Shown piece after piece: positions 11,131-22,079 of a DNA stretch of 64,000 nucleotides. The translations under genes and the position numbers were made by a program. Position 1 is the stretch's first letter. Every line of letters begins with the position of its first letter. The stretch comes from Amborella trichopoda. Lineage: Eukaryota; Streptophyta; Magnoliopsida; Amborellales; Amborellaceae. The notes below the pieces were generated by a model. It was not told the origin of the DNA. It saw only the letters and a program-made list of their open reading frames with translations, and searched no databases. Location of the stretch: the NCBI RefSeq assembly GCF_000471905.2, contig NW_006500347.1, forward strand, positions 2,976,755-3,040,754. The letters run 5' to 3'.

Positions 11131-11525
11131 CGACGACCACTTGGTGACATCAACTTTCCGCTCCTACTTGCTCCGCTCTCCTCACATTAGCTTCTTCGTC
11201 ATACTTAGTCGCCTCCATCCACTGCCTCTCTACTTTTCTTCGAATCTCTCTCTCTCCTTGCTGAAAGTTTCTCAGTTCCTCTATGTAGCCCCCCTCTCTC
11301 ACATATTACGTTGTGTTGTGACATATTTCGGCTCTCTCTCTCCCTCTCATCCATTATTCGACAACTTGGGCGAGCCAATTCGTACTCACTTTAGTGTTTT
11401 TTTTTAGTTACGTAGATGTTTAATTTTTTTTTTATGTTTTTTGCCAGTATGACAAAGGTTAAAAAGTGTTTCGGTAATGAATACTTATTTTTACATTTTT
11501 TCCATCTTCTTAAGTTATTTATAAA

Positions 11526-11725
11526 GATAAATGATCCTATAAGACCTTCTCCCACCCCCGTGTGTAGGATCCCAAAGGATCACCATTAAATTTGATATGG
11601 ATCTCTAAAAAAGTCAAGTCTTACACTTATGTGATAATTTTTTTAGAGATCTGTGCCAAATTTAATGGTGATCCTATGAGGTTCTACACACATGGGTGGG
11701 GGAGGGTCCTCTAAGATCATTAGGT
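11526..11725. mobile_element. Foldback MITE, about 195 bp, copy 2
   Basis: The same family as 5216-5412: ends GATAAATGATCC and GATCATTAGGT with long inner inverted arms. Flanks TTATTTATAAA and TTATTTCTAAA match 10 of 11, fitting a 9-11 bp target duplication. The equivalent sites in copy B (about 24228) and C (about 34550) read through without it. Confidence 0.8.
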
Positions 11726-12039
11726 TATTTCTAAAATAGCCCCTTCATAAATTGATTGTTTCCATCGTAAATTGATTTTTTTTTCAAGATCTATTATCTC
11801 ACTATTTTTTAAACCTTATTTATATGTAATTTTTTTAGTTGTAATACAAACATATTTTTCCTATTTTTTGTATTTTTCTTTTTTGACCACTTTTTTGCTT
11901 GGCTAGAAGTCCACCCAACTTGGGTTGAATTACTCATACTCATTTGTCAGGCATTGCCGAAGCACTCATCTTGACCCACTTAAGGTCCCAACCAGGGACA
12001 TGGTCAAGGTCCTCTCGAATCCCATAATCAACCCAATCT

Positions 12040-13530
12040 AGTGAGTCAGTCTGGGGGAGTCTGTAACCCACAAGTCAGTTGGCCCTTCCCGGCTCGGGCA
12101 CATGCTCAGTTTCGACCCCAATCGGTTCCACACCAAACCTATCAATGTCAGGTCCAAGCAGCCCAAACCTATTGTCCACAATCCTAGCCAAGTCGCGCTG
12201 CCACATAAGCTCAAACCTACCATGTGTCGGCTCAACCAACCCAAGTCGCACCACTCATGCAAACACAGTATCCACCGGTCCAGTCCCTCCCGACTATGCC
12301 ACATGTCCAGCTTTGGTCAACCAAGCTATACCACAGACCCAAGTGGGTCTTGTCCATTACCCAGTCTAGTCAGTCCCAGTCATACCACCAGTCCAAGCTA
12401 GTCCATCGATATCAGGCAACCAACAAGCTAGGGTAACTCCAGTTGTCCAATCGAATGCGTTAGCTGACTTGAAGAGTAAACTAAGAAACTTTAAGCATAC
12501 CTTGGTGAAGATAGGGTTTCCTGATGTTATCCCACAAAAATATTATGTCAAGGGTATCCTTGGAGATGTCGAAATTACTCCCATCGGGTTTTGAATTCCC
12601 CCCAATTTGAAAACAAGTTTATGCAATGCGTGACCCTGAAAATCATGTCACCGCTTAACTTTTTCATATTCCATATCTTGAAGATAGACCTTGCCGGCTA
12701 AATGCAATGTTTCAGTATACCTTCTTAGGACAACCTCTAACTTGGTTCTGAGAGGTCTAACTCCCGATGAGCTGTTTGAATGTTTTGTCGAGAAATATCA
12801 TAGGACCAGAGAGCAACCAATAACCCTTAGCGAATTGGTCATAACCCAGCAAAATCCTGGTGGGTTGTTTATGGACTTCATTCATGGGTTCATGGATGCT
12901 GCATTAAAAGTCATTAATTACACACTCTCTGAGAGCTCTAGATCAATATGGCTATAGAAAATGCATCTTCTGAGTATAAACTTTATTTCAATAAAAGCAT
13001 TCGACTTTCACTTGTGACTAAACGCTCGAAATGGTTTTGCAGTATGAGAGAGCAAAGGAAATGGTCTAGGATCAGTCACCAATTATATTGGGGCAAGAGT
13101 TGGATGAAGTCATGATGGAACAAGAACTTGACCACAAATAATAAGTGAAGAGTCTGACACCCATCCAAAGTCAAATCAGCAAGGCTTAAGGATACAGATG
13201 GAACTCATTCATGTGAAGCCATGTAATATCAGATGATTCAACTATTCCATATGAAGATGAAGAAGTCCTAGCCGATATCAATCTGATAAAGACTGATTAG
13301 TCAAGATCGCTACCCAATCCTGAAGATCATCCAATATGGCCTTGGGGCACGGGAAGAAACCGATCCAAAAATTTAGTAAGTGAAGAGCAAAATGATAAGA
13401 TTTCCCAATTCCATGTTTCTAGGGAATTTCTGAACCCAAATGATGAGAATTTTCTTAGCTCTAGATCTATTTCATGGGGAGCTTCTATAGAATTAGAAAG
13501 GGCCAACACACAAAGGATCTACAACTAAAA
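12040..13530 (+). pseudogene. Ty3/gypsy-type gag relic, copy 1
   Basis: A frameshifted, stop-containing Gag. A Pro/Asn/Gln-rich N-terminal part lies at about 12079-12430. Then come KYYVKGILGDVEITPIGF (about 12538-12594), the motif DPENHVTA followed by a stop (about 12637), and the retrotransposon-gag core at 12691-12957 with FVEKYHRTREQP and FMDFIHGFMDAALKVI, the usual tryptophan-to-Arg-rich helix region of PF03732 proteins. A degraded tail follows. No zinc knuckle, protease or polymerase is visible, so it belongs to a non-autonomous element or one that lost pol. It shares every landmark with the copy at 24560-26040 and lies between array copies A and B. No primer-binding site was found upstream. 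Confidence 0.72.
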
Positions 13531-13559
13531 CAGGTGTGGAGCTCCTCTAAGTCTTTTAT

Positions 13560-13850
13560 TTTTCCTGGAACAGTAGCGCTATGACCTAAGTATTAGGTCA
13601 CTTCTAGAAAGATCTGATGTCCTTATTATTGGAGCATTCTAAAGTGTATACGGGTCTGATGTCATAAATGTTAGATTGGTAAATTTATATTTTAGAACCT
13701 GTCCAATGCCACAAACATCAGCCAGTTGATTAATTAAGTTCCAAACTGGCCTGATAATTAGGAAATTAGACTGATCCTGAAATGCCTTAAAACATAGGAC
13801 ACACCCTTCTGTTCAAGAAAAGAAAAAATTAAATTAAATAAAACCGTTCG
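13560..13850 (+). repeat. Post-gag block Z
   Basis: Begins with the near-palindrome GACCTAAGTATTAGGTCAC and contains CAAACATCAGCCAGTTGATTAATTAAG. It is repeated after gag copy 2 (26089-26340) and, inverted, at 6520-6725. Confidence 0.65.
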
Positions 13851-14175
13851 GATGTGACATCCTAGTAAATTTATTTATTTATGTACTTCTCTTTTTTTGA
13901 TTAGTGGCTATTTAAGAAGTTACATCGTAGTAAATTTATAGCCCTATAATAATCCTAGAGAGGGTTTTGTGTAAAACAAACAAATATATGACATGATTTC
14001 GTGGGAGCACAAGATCTTTTGAATTGCTTAAACAGAAGCCGTATGGCACATCAGAAAGCACAAAAATCTAATTTTTATGGCTCGGCTTAAGCTTGTAATA
14101 AAAATCCTAGTCAAGAAATAAAAACCAGATTCGACCCTGGGTTTTAATACGTTGAAGATGTGTATTTTTTTTTTT

Positions 14176-14290
14176 GGGTAATTCACTGGAGAAGACAGGT
14201 CCTTTCTCATTTTTTATGGGTAATTCATGGGAGAAGACAGGTCCTTTCTCATTTTTTAAATAGTTTATAAGTTAGTTTTTTGAAAATATT
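14176..14290 (+). repeat. TAATTCA(GTGG) unit, about 1.5-2 copies in array copy B
   Basis: GGGTAATTCA followed by GAGAAGACAGGTCCTTTCTCA is repeated 42 bp apart at about 14176 and 14218. The orthologous place in copy A has none, and copy C has about four units. Confidence 0.7.
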
Positions 14291-14614
14291 AGTGATAATG
14301 ATATGAGCAAGAACAAAGAACCACTTGGTGACTAAAATCTAAGGGCGCCACCACCGCAACTCAGCCCCTTTCCCGCATTCCATGATGCGTGTAGCTGAAA
14401 CACCTGCAACAACATAAAGGCAAGCCACCGAAGATGAAATCCACCTGGTGTGGTGGCCCACCCACCCTCCATTTCATTAATCAATTTCCAGTGTGAAACC
14501 CATATTCCACCTCCAATCTTTGATACAAGTATACTGTGAACACAAAATTGGTAAATCTTTTACAGAGGGAATCAATGGAGTTCACACACCTATTAATAAG
14601 CCAAAAATATTTTT

Positions 14615-14974
14615 TACTCCTACAGGAGTATAGTGTCCATGTACTCCCTCGCACAAATTTTACGTTACGAATATCTTTTAGATCCTAAAATTTGAGATAT
14701 AACCCTATACCTAGGCACCAACCAACCTCAAAGAAAAAAAAAGTTATCAAGTCTCGCTCTCTCTAGGCCTAAAAAAAAACGGCATTCCAAGATTACCATG
14801 AAACCATATGATTTTTGGAAGAAATGATCTAGATGCTCATGAAATCAAAACCCCTTTTTTTTAAATAATATTTAAATGAACCCCATTTACTTAGCTGATA
14901 TTTTTTGAAAAAAATATCAGCTAAGTAAATGTTTTGTTTGAGGGAGTAAATATATAGTATGCTCCCATAGGAGC
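14615..14974 (+). mobile_element. MITE family S copy in array copy B
   Basis: Ends TACTCCTACAGGAGTATAG and ATAGTATGCTCCCATAGGAGC are inverted relatives. This is the cleanest copy of the family except for the copy-specific palindrome at 14884-14931. Confidence 0.7.
14884..14931. repeat. Near-perfect palindrome, 23-bp stem with 2-nt loop
   Basis: Positions 14884-14906 are the exact reverse complement of 14909-14931, separated by GA. Array copies A and C have the right arm in altered form (near 7970 and 28785) but no left arm, so the palindrome formed in copy B only. Confidence 0.95.
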
Positions 14975-15184
14975 TACTATATGCGCTCATTTAATAAGAA
15001 TTAATGCTTTCCTCATATATGCTTTATTAGTCTAACATGGCTCCTTCATGGATGGTAGCCCTTCTAAAACTCTTCCTATGAGCTTGGCTACACGTGTATG
15101 ATAGAGACACGTGGTGCAAGGAGCAAGGGGGGTAAATTCCCTCTAATCATGATAGCCGCTCCTTCTATGAATAGGTTCGACGTT

Positions 15185-15368
15185 TAAAATACATTACAAG
15201 ATGCATAATTTTTAAATTTTGAAATTTATTTATTTTCTTATGTCCATGCATCTTGAGGTCGAAATGATCAATTTGAAAATACAGAGGCATCAAAGACACA
15301 TTTTCTAGTGAAATTTTTGAAATGTGTCCTAATTTGATTGTTTAAAACCTCGCACTTATATAAATGTT
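15185..15368 (+). mobile_element. Truncated MULE-type MITE, subfamily A
   Basis: Contains only the right half of the family: CATGCATCTTGAGGTCGAAATGATCAATTTG, then TTGATTGTTTAAAACCTCG and a TATATAAA end. The left terminus is missing. It lies at the breakpoint of a deletion that removed the segment matched by copy A 8330-8960. Confidence 0.65.
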
Positions 15369-16165
15369 TTTCTCCATGTAAAAGCACTCACATAAGTACG
15401 AGGGGGGGTTGAGAGTGGGAATAAGGGGCCAAACTATTTTTCTCACCCAAGACTGGCCAAGAAGTCTTAAGAGGACACTGCTCATACACTCGGCCACGAC
15501 TTTTCTAGTTCCATTCCTATGTAATCTTTTCAAAAAAATAAAAATAAAATAATGATTTTTTTTGGTAAAAAAAAAGAAGAACGTGCTGGATCCACTATTT
15601 ATGCTTCAAAGCCTTTAACCACGGCTAACCAACGCAGGATTAGAGTCCACCCAGTGGCCAATAAGTTTGGGCATCAATTAGTTGACAAAAAGTTTTGGAA
15701 ATGAGCCCAAACTCGAGCACTAGCACCAGTCTTAGTTTGCGTTTGATAACTGTAGCTGTAGTTTCCGTCGGGAAATTTATGTGCTGCAGTTTCCGCCGAG
15801 AGATTTATGTGGGTGACTTTCTTAGATTCTAGGAGGCAGGTGAAATTTGGTATACTAAAAAGTCCGAACTTTATTTGATAAATTGGGTGGTAGTATTTTC
15901 ACTGTTTGACATTAGAAAAGCTGGAAACTGCCTGTCTTAAATAAAGTTCCTTCCATCCATCCAATACGACAACCAAATATGTAAATTGATTCAAGAAATA
16001 CTTTATTATGCTAGGAGACTTCATAAACGTGTTAATCCCCTCTAATTCTACCAACATTTATATTTTTAAGAAGCAAAATTCTTTTTTTAGATAAAAAAAA
16101 ATCAAAAGATGAAAATTTGGGTTTTCTTTCATATTAAGTAGGAATTTTAATATCATTTAAATATG

Positions 16166-16558
16166 AAAAACTTTTGTATAAGGTTACAACCTTAAAACGT
16201 AGAATTAAAGGTGCACCTCAAAGACCATCATAAAAGGTTGTTTTGATGTAGGAAAATCCTTTAATTGATCATCTTGACATCGAGATGTATGAGTATGAAA
16301 AGAAAAAAAGATTTTGAGTCTGAGAAAATATTGTATCTTGCAACACATTATCTAGGCCATCCATTTTCAAGATTTTCATGTGTTTATAAATCTAGTTAAT
16401 TTGAACTATTTTTAAAGTTTAAAGTTTTATAATTAGAGATGAAAATAGATTCTCAAGTCACCTAAATAATTTTTTTACTAAAATTATATTTATGATAAAA
16501 TTTAGATGTGCGCCTTAATTGGATTGTTTAAAATTACAACCTTATTGAAACCACAGCC
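16166..16558 (-). mobile_element. MULE-type MITE, subfamily B, exact 9-bp target duplication
   Basis: TTTAAATAT flanks both sides exactly (16157-16165 and 16559-16567). Ends are GAAAAACTTTTGTATAAGG and CTTATTGAAACCACAGCC. This is a well-delimited family member. Confidence 0.9.
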
Positions 16559-16617
16559 TTTAAATATATTTATTTAAATTAAAAATATTTTCTGTGTGCT
16601 ATTTATTTTTTTGATCT

Positions 16618-16940
16618 TTATTTTTGAATCTATTCAAATATATACTTGTCTCATCTAAAATTATTTTTCTAAATTATGTTTGTACAATGGGTTCCATGTA
16701 GCATCATCCAGATGGTGTTGTATAATAGGTTCTACATAGCGTCGTCTCATCAAAATTGGGTTTAAACATTGATTAATCCACATGGGGTTGTCTAATGGGT
16801 TCCATATAGCATGGGGTTTAAACATTGACCAACAATAGTGTAGCATCGTCTAGTTAACGTTATATATATATATATATATATATATAAAAGCGTCATCCAC
16901 GTGGTGTTTTATAATGGGCTTTATGTTGTACGAAGGTGGT
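16618..16940 (+). repeat. Expanded minisatellite with (TA)n, array copy B
   Basis: About five degenerate units of the ATAATGGGTTCCACATAGC type, interrupted by a TA dinucleotide run at about 16860-16886. Orthologous to 9478-9665 in copy A. Confidence 0.7.
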
Positions 16941-17205
16941 ATGATATTATATTAAAAAAAAAAAAGAGAGTATATAATGTGACCGTTTACTTTTGTTACA
17001 AGTTGGTCACAATTGATTTTGACCACTGAATGTGATATTGGGTGGCAGTAATTACTTTTCTGACCAATCTCAAAGTCTAAAATAAATGTTTTTAAACTTT
17101 GTGACACATCCAAACTATCAGATTTCACATAAAAAAGTTGTAAGTAATTGTGACCTCTATGTATGAAAGCTAAAAGATCTCATTGTATACACTCCCTTAT
17201 ATAAA

Positions 17206-17599
17206 AGGTGCGGTTTGTATAGAATCTAAGCTCTAAACAATGAAATTAGAACTTACCTTCAAATAGTATCGAGAAATGTGGTTTCAATATTGAAAATCTT
17301 TGTGATAGCCTTAAAAATATATTTTCATATTTATTTATAAAGTTGAAAGCTTAAAAAATATGGAAGATCAACATATCGATGACAAATTGAAAATCTTGAA
17401 AATTGATGGTCCAAAAATATGTTATAAAATACACTATTTTCAAAACTTGCAATGTATTTTTTTCTTATATTCATGGATCTTGATGTCGAGATGATCAATT
17501 TAAAAATATTTGGGCATCAAAACAATCTCTTTTAGTAAAATTTTTGAGATAAGCTCAAATTTGATTGTTTAAAACCACGGCTTTATATAAACTTTTCCC
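17206..17599 (+). mobile_element. MULE-type MITE, subfamily A, exact 9-bp target duplication
   Basis: Flanked by TTATATAAA on both sides (17197-17205 and 17600-17608). Ends are AGGTGCGGTTTGTATAG and CTTTATATAAACTTTTCCC. Confidence 0.92.
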
Positions 17600-17609
17600 T
17601 TATATAAAA

Positions 17610-17910
17610 GGCTCCATGTTATATAAAAGTCGCCTGAGGTTTCATTGGAAACCGCTAGGCGGGGGTATCCATCGGCATCCGCTTTCTTTTAAGCGCAATG
17701 AGTCCCGAGTAAAAGTAAGTTCCGACTTTCACCCGTATTGCTATTTCAAAACAGGTGAAAGTTCGGTACGTTCCAACATTTACGTGGTTATCAAACGCTA
17801 TCATATGGTTTGCATTAAAGCAATCCTATTTTTACAGGAAGCGGCTTCTCACTTCAATAGATGTAGCAACTTCCCATTAAACCAACTCCTAACGGACCGA
17901 ATTTAAGAAA
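17610..17910. other. GC-richer island of unknown origin, specific to array copy B
   Basis: A sharp compositional change, with CCGCTAGGCGGGGG near 17650 and a CGTGGTTATCAAACG block near 17780 that resembles the termini of some plant DNA transposons. Copies A and C lack it. A 113-codon plus-strand frame crosses it but resembles no family I know. It may be a captured or foreign fragment. Confidence 0.45.
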
Positions 17911-18414
17911 CTAGGGCTTATGCCAAAAAATGTTGCCCAAGGCCAGGGCCGGGCCTAGGCCTGGACTACGTTAGGGCCAGCCTGGTTTGGCATAGCCAAC
18001 TTTTTTTTACTTAATTTTTTCTTTTATTAGTGTTCGCATGGCAAGCCCAACTAGCTTGGATAGGGCCAATGCATCTTCAACTCGGTTGGGGTCGGGCCTA
18101 TGGAGACCAGTACCAGAGCTGTCTTGGCCCAAGATCAGCCCTAGCCCTGAACTCTCCCAAGCATCTCTTTTCTCTTCTCTCTCACACCCAATTATATGAA
18201 ATTTATTACACAAGTTTTCCCTTGTTTAGCAAACATGGCAAGAAAAAAGCGTGAGAAACTCTTTCATGTGAGCCGTTTGCACATGTAAAGAATTTTACAT
18301 TAGCAATCTCTTCCACTCAAACCAAAGGTACCCTTACTCTAATTAAGTTCTACCAGCTGATTCAACCCGCTAAAGTTGAGTGTTGATCAAGGAATCAAGA
18401 TCCAATTCATCCAA

Positions 18415-19074
18415 TGTTGTTATATTTGATGTTAGTCAAAATCACCACGCTTATATTTCATTCAAAAAATTGAGGGTATTATAGAAAAAAAAAAAAATGA
18501 GACGTCCTTGGTTAACAAGAAAAAAGCCCAAGTGATCTCTACAAAAGAATGCCAATGAAGACATAATACTCATCCTTATGACGGTCATCCTTTTCGGGGT
18601 ATGGGAAGGGATCTACAAGATAGAGAGAGATATGGCCTCCAAGAGAGAGGCGGTATTCCTATAGTTTTGGATTGGTTAACTTTCATTTCTAGAGGGAGAA
18701 AATCTTTCGGTTGCTTTCGATGTTATCTTTTGGTAGTGGTGTTATGGTGAGAAAGAAGATATTGATCGACGGCGTTGGTCGGTCAGGATAGCGAGTTTCG
18801 AAGGGAAGATCGGTGACGGGTTTTTACTAATGTTTAGAGAGGTACTATATTCATTAAGACAATGGATTTCTACTTGTCGAGGCCATGGATGTCGCTCTAC
18901 AGGGTGAACCATATTGTGATGGCGTGTTTTTTATGCTTTCTTTATTTCTCGCAATCGATTGAGAGTTGCATTCATTTATTTAGTATTTAGTCAATCATGT
19001 ATACGATCTTGGGTGAGATCTTGATAATTGGGAATTACTAATTCCACAATCTAGGGGTTACTGAGAACCCTACA
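18415..19074 (+). mobile_element. Solo-LTR-like insertion, about 660 bp, in array copy B
   Basis: Starts TGTTG and ends CTACA. It contains GGCCATGGATGTCGCTC and AGGGTGAACCATATTG, a layout common in the R-U5 part of plant copia LTRs. Array copy A reads CATCCAGTTTCACTG uninterrupted at the same place (about 9995), so this is an insertion. No clear 5-bp target duplication is visible. Confidence 0.6.
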
Positions 19075-19581
19075 AGTAGGTTTCATTGAAACCTACTCTT
19101 CATAGTCATTTCAAAGTCTATTTAAACACCCATTAGAACTAACAAACAAGAGAATCTGGTCATTTTGAACCTAAGAAATGGCATTATTGAACTCCGAAGT
19201 AGCTGACAGAGGCGAAGAAACGAAAACAGAGAGAGATACCAGTCATGGCTTAAAGAGAGAGATCATTCATGGCTTAATTGACTGATTGATTTTGGAAATT
19301 AAATTTTTTTATTAATACTCCAGCTATATTTCCCTAGGGTTCTCTCTAGACGGTATCCGGATGCAATCGGTGTTGAATTAAGCGCTCTTGCACGTTTCAA
19401 AAAAAAAGCGCTCTATGCGACAATATTTTTGTAACAATTACACGTCAATCACAATTAACTTGCATTCAATCATTTTCAACAGTTTCCTTGTTTTTTTTTC
19501 GACTGCTTGGAACCATTGATTAGTTCCTTGAGTACTTTTTTTTGGATAAATTTCTCAATCAACAGGAGGAATTACATATAG

Positions 19582-20068
19582 AAAGAGTTTATATAAGGTG
19601 TCAATCATATATTGTAGCATTAAGGTGCACTTTAAAAACATACTAAAAAAAGGTTGATTCGATGTAAAAAAAAATTTATATAATTGATCATCTCGACCAT
19701 GAGATTTACATGAAAAAATAATAGATTTTAAGTCTTAAAAATAATATGTATTGTAATGCATTATCGAGACGGCTTATTTTCAAGATTTTCAAGTGCATAC
19801 TGAATTGCACCATATTTGGTGCCTTATGTTTCATAATTAGGGAGACAATAAATACTTTAGCCATAGTAAGGGATTTCAGTACGAGAACAACGTTTCATGT
19901 ACTTTTTCAACTGCACCTACTACCTACTTTCTTTTCTTTTTCCTTTTTTGAGAATGCTCATATACTTTTCAACTGCACCTAATTTCTTTTATTTGTTTAA
20001 TTTTTTTTTTTTTGAGAATGTTGACATTCAAGTACATCCACTTTCAAAGTATGAGGTGGACGCATTGT
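19582..20068 (-). mobile_element. MULE-type MITE, subfamily C (in array copy B)
   Basis: Begins AAAGAGTTTATATAAGGTGTC and ends AGGTGGACGCATTGTACAAAG. It is longer than the copy A version because of an internal duplication around TGAGAATGYTSA (about 19945-20030). Confidence 0.6.
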
Positions 20069-20072
20069 ACAA

Positions 20073-20712
20073 AGAAAAAAGTTTATATAAAGATGCTACT
20101 TTGTAACGTAGAACTACGGATGCCCCTAAAAAATCATCGAAAAAGGTAGTTTTAAGGCATGATTGATAAGTGGAAGTCTTTGGAAGTAAGAGTTAAATGT
20201 CTCACTTCCATGTTTGATATTACTATATGGAAGCTATAAAGTGGAAAGGCGACCTTCCATGTAGCTTTTTTTTACTGTTAAAATGGATTCATTTTTTGAA
20301 GATCTCTCTTTCATAAAAAATGATAGAAGAGCAGTCTTTCATAAAAAATGATGGAAGAGTCCCTTCTGTTTCCCAAAACTCCATGTGTCAAACACACCCT
20401 TAATGTTGAAAAACCCTTTGATTGATCATCTCGACATCAAGATGTATGACTATGAAAATAAAAAGATTTTAAGTCTTAGAAATAGTACATTTTACAATAT
20501 ATTATGTACATCGTACATTTTCAAGATTTTCATATGTTTATAGATCTACTTGATTTTAAATATTTTTGAAATTTAAAATTTTATAATTAGATATAAAAAT
20601 AAATTTAGAGATAATCCTAAGAACATTTTACATCAAAATTATATACCATGATCAAATTTGAAGGTCCACCTTACCTCCACACCTACGGATGCATTTGTAT
20701 GCCAACTGCACC
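20073..20712 (-). mobile_element. MULE-type MITE, subfamily B, split by a nested Tourist-like MITE
   Basis: AAAAAGTTTATATAAAGATG at the left and GCCAACTGCACCC at the right. Removing 20156-20400 restores the usual continuity of the GGTAGTTTTAATGTTGAAAAACCC region. The right end is degenerate. Confidence 0.65.
20156..20400. mobile_element. Tourist-like (PIF/Harbinger) MITE, 245 bp, nested
   Basis: The left end GGCATGATTGATAAGTGG and the right end CCATGTGTCAAACACACCC are imperfect inverted repeats of the GGGTGTGTTTGA type. TAA flanks both sides (20153-20155 and 20401-20403), the superfamily's usual 3-bp duplication. Confidence 0.78.
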
Positions 20713-20831
20713 CAACTTACAAAACACACCGACTACATATTCACAACTCACTACTCCCATATCATGTCAATAGTTCGATATGCGATATATACATAGTTTT
20801 TTAATGTTTGATCTGCGATATTATAATGTTT

Positions 20832-21341
20832 GGGAAAGGTTGCTATGTTTCCTCTACAACATAGAAGTTCTATCTTCCCCCTACCATCCAGCCGTCCAAT
20901 TTTGATCAAGAGAGTCACTCACCGTTTGATCTTTGATCCGACGTCTCAAAGTATTTTATTTTTAGTTTTTTTTTATACAAATTGTATGAATATGAAATTT
21001 GGTATGTTCCATCTACTCTGAGTGCACCTATAAAAAATATTTAAAATAATTTTTCGATAAAATATAATGACCAAAATACCCCTTGAAACCTTCAGAGGTA
21101 TTTTGGTCATTTTATTTTATTGAAAATATTTTTTTGTATTTTTCGCTAATGCGAGTTTAATAGAGGAATGGGCGTCCACAATTTGGTGTCAAAATGGTTT
21201 ATAAAAAAAAAATTAACAATAAAATAGTGTAGAGACGTGATATTGTGATTGGGACAATTTTAACCCTTCATCCTGAATGAACGGTCGGATAAGGGGAGGA
21301 AATAAGTTCTATGGTATAGAGGAAGCACATAAAGCTTGCCC
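20832..21341. mobile_element. 510-bp TIR element, specific to array copy B
   Basis: The outer about 65 bp are imperfect inverted repeats (GGGAAAGGTTGCTATG against GGGCAAGCTTTATGTG, then TTCCTCTA and CATAGAA blocks). Inside, AATGACCAAAATACC and GGTATTTTGGTCATT form a perfect 15-bp stem (about 21069-21115). Copies A and C read GATATTATAATGGTTTATCTT without interruption. Flanks ATAATGTTT and ATAAATCCTTT are a degraded duplication. Confidence 0.82.
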
Positions 21342-22079
21342 ATAAATCCTTTATCTTACCAATTCCAAATATACTTTTGAATAAAACACAACGGGTGAGT
21401 GTACGAAGAGAGAGAGAGCAGGTGGGCTTGTCGAAAGGAGAGAGAGGGTGGGCTCAACAGAAAGGAGAGAGAAAAGAGTGAGGCTAGAGAGAGAGAGAGA
21501 ATGGGCTAGAGAGAGGGAGAGAGGGGGGCGGGCTCCAATCGGAACCGAAGGGCTCACAAAAGGCCAAGCTTTATCAGCGGAAAGATGAGTAGAATCCAGT
21601 CTCTCGTCCTGTTTGGCTCCTATTAATTGTGGAAAATATTACTGTTCCACTTCCTTGTTTACAAGGAGCGGCGACCCCACAAAAAAGCCGCACACGAGAA
21701 CGAATCGGTAGTTGGACCACGTAAAAACGTTTAAATGCGACAAACACTTGGTGACATGAGCTTTCCACTCCTACACGCTCCTCTTTCCTGACATTAGCTT
21801 CTTAGTCATACTCAGTCGCCTCCACGTACTCTCTCACTCTCTCTGCTTTTCAAATCTCTCTCTCTCTCTCCTTGCCAAAAGTTTGTTAGTCGTACTTCCT
21901 CTCTCTACTTTTCAAATCTCTGTCTCCCTGCCGACAGTTTTAGTCGTACTTCGTTCTATCCATGTACTCCCCCTCTCTCACACATTACGTTGTGACACGT
22001 CTTGCCGCTCCCTCTCTTCCATATCCATTGCTATGTTTAAAAATCGCGAGTCCGTATGGATTTGGGTAATTCGATACGA

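Larger units (their letters stand above)
6895..11940 (+). mobile_element. Array copy A (putative long LTR)
   Basis: First of three same-strand copies. Colinear blocks shared with B and C include ATGGCTCGGCTT near 7000, a GTGTGGTGGGCCAAC block near 7120, CATGGCTCCTTC near 8087, a GCCTATAGGGACAAGGGC block near 9720, GATCTGCGATATTATAATGG near 10810 and a G-box/TATA/CT-rich leader near 11112. Homology to B continues into the gag region, but homology to C stops near the equivalent of 11910. This copy carries its own hAT insertion at 7424-7759. No gene product is recognised. The LTR interpretation is inference. Confidence 0.6.

Noticed and set aside
16860-16886. Regulatory TATA cluster
   Set aside because: A plain TA microsatellite within a minisatellite, with no transcript unit next to it.
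17565-17906. 113-codon frame across the GC-rich island
   Set aside because: It starts inside the end of a MITE and matches no family I know. Kept only as an island of unknown origin.
18415-19074. Helitron insertion
   Set aside because: Lacks a 5' TC and a 3' hairpin-CTRR end. TG...CA ends and R-U5-like words fit an LTR better.
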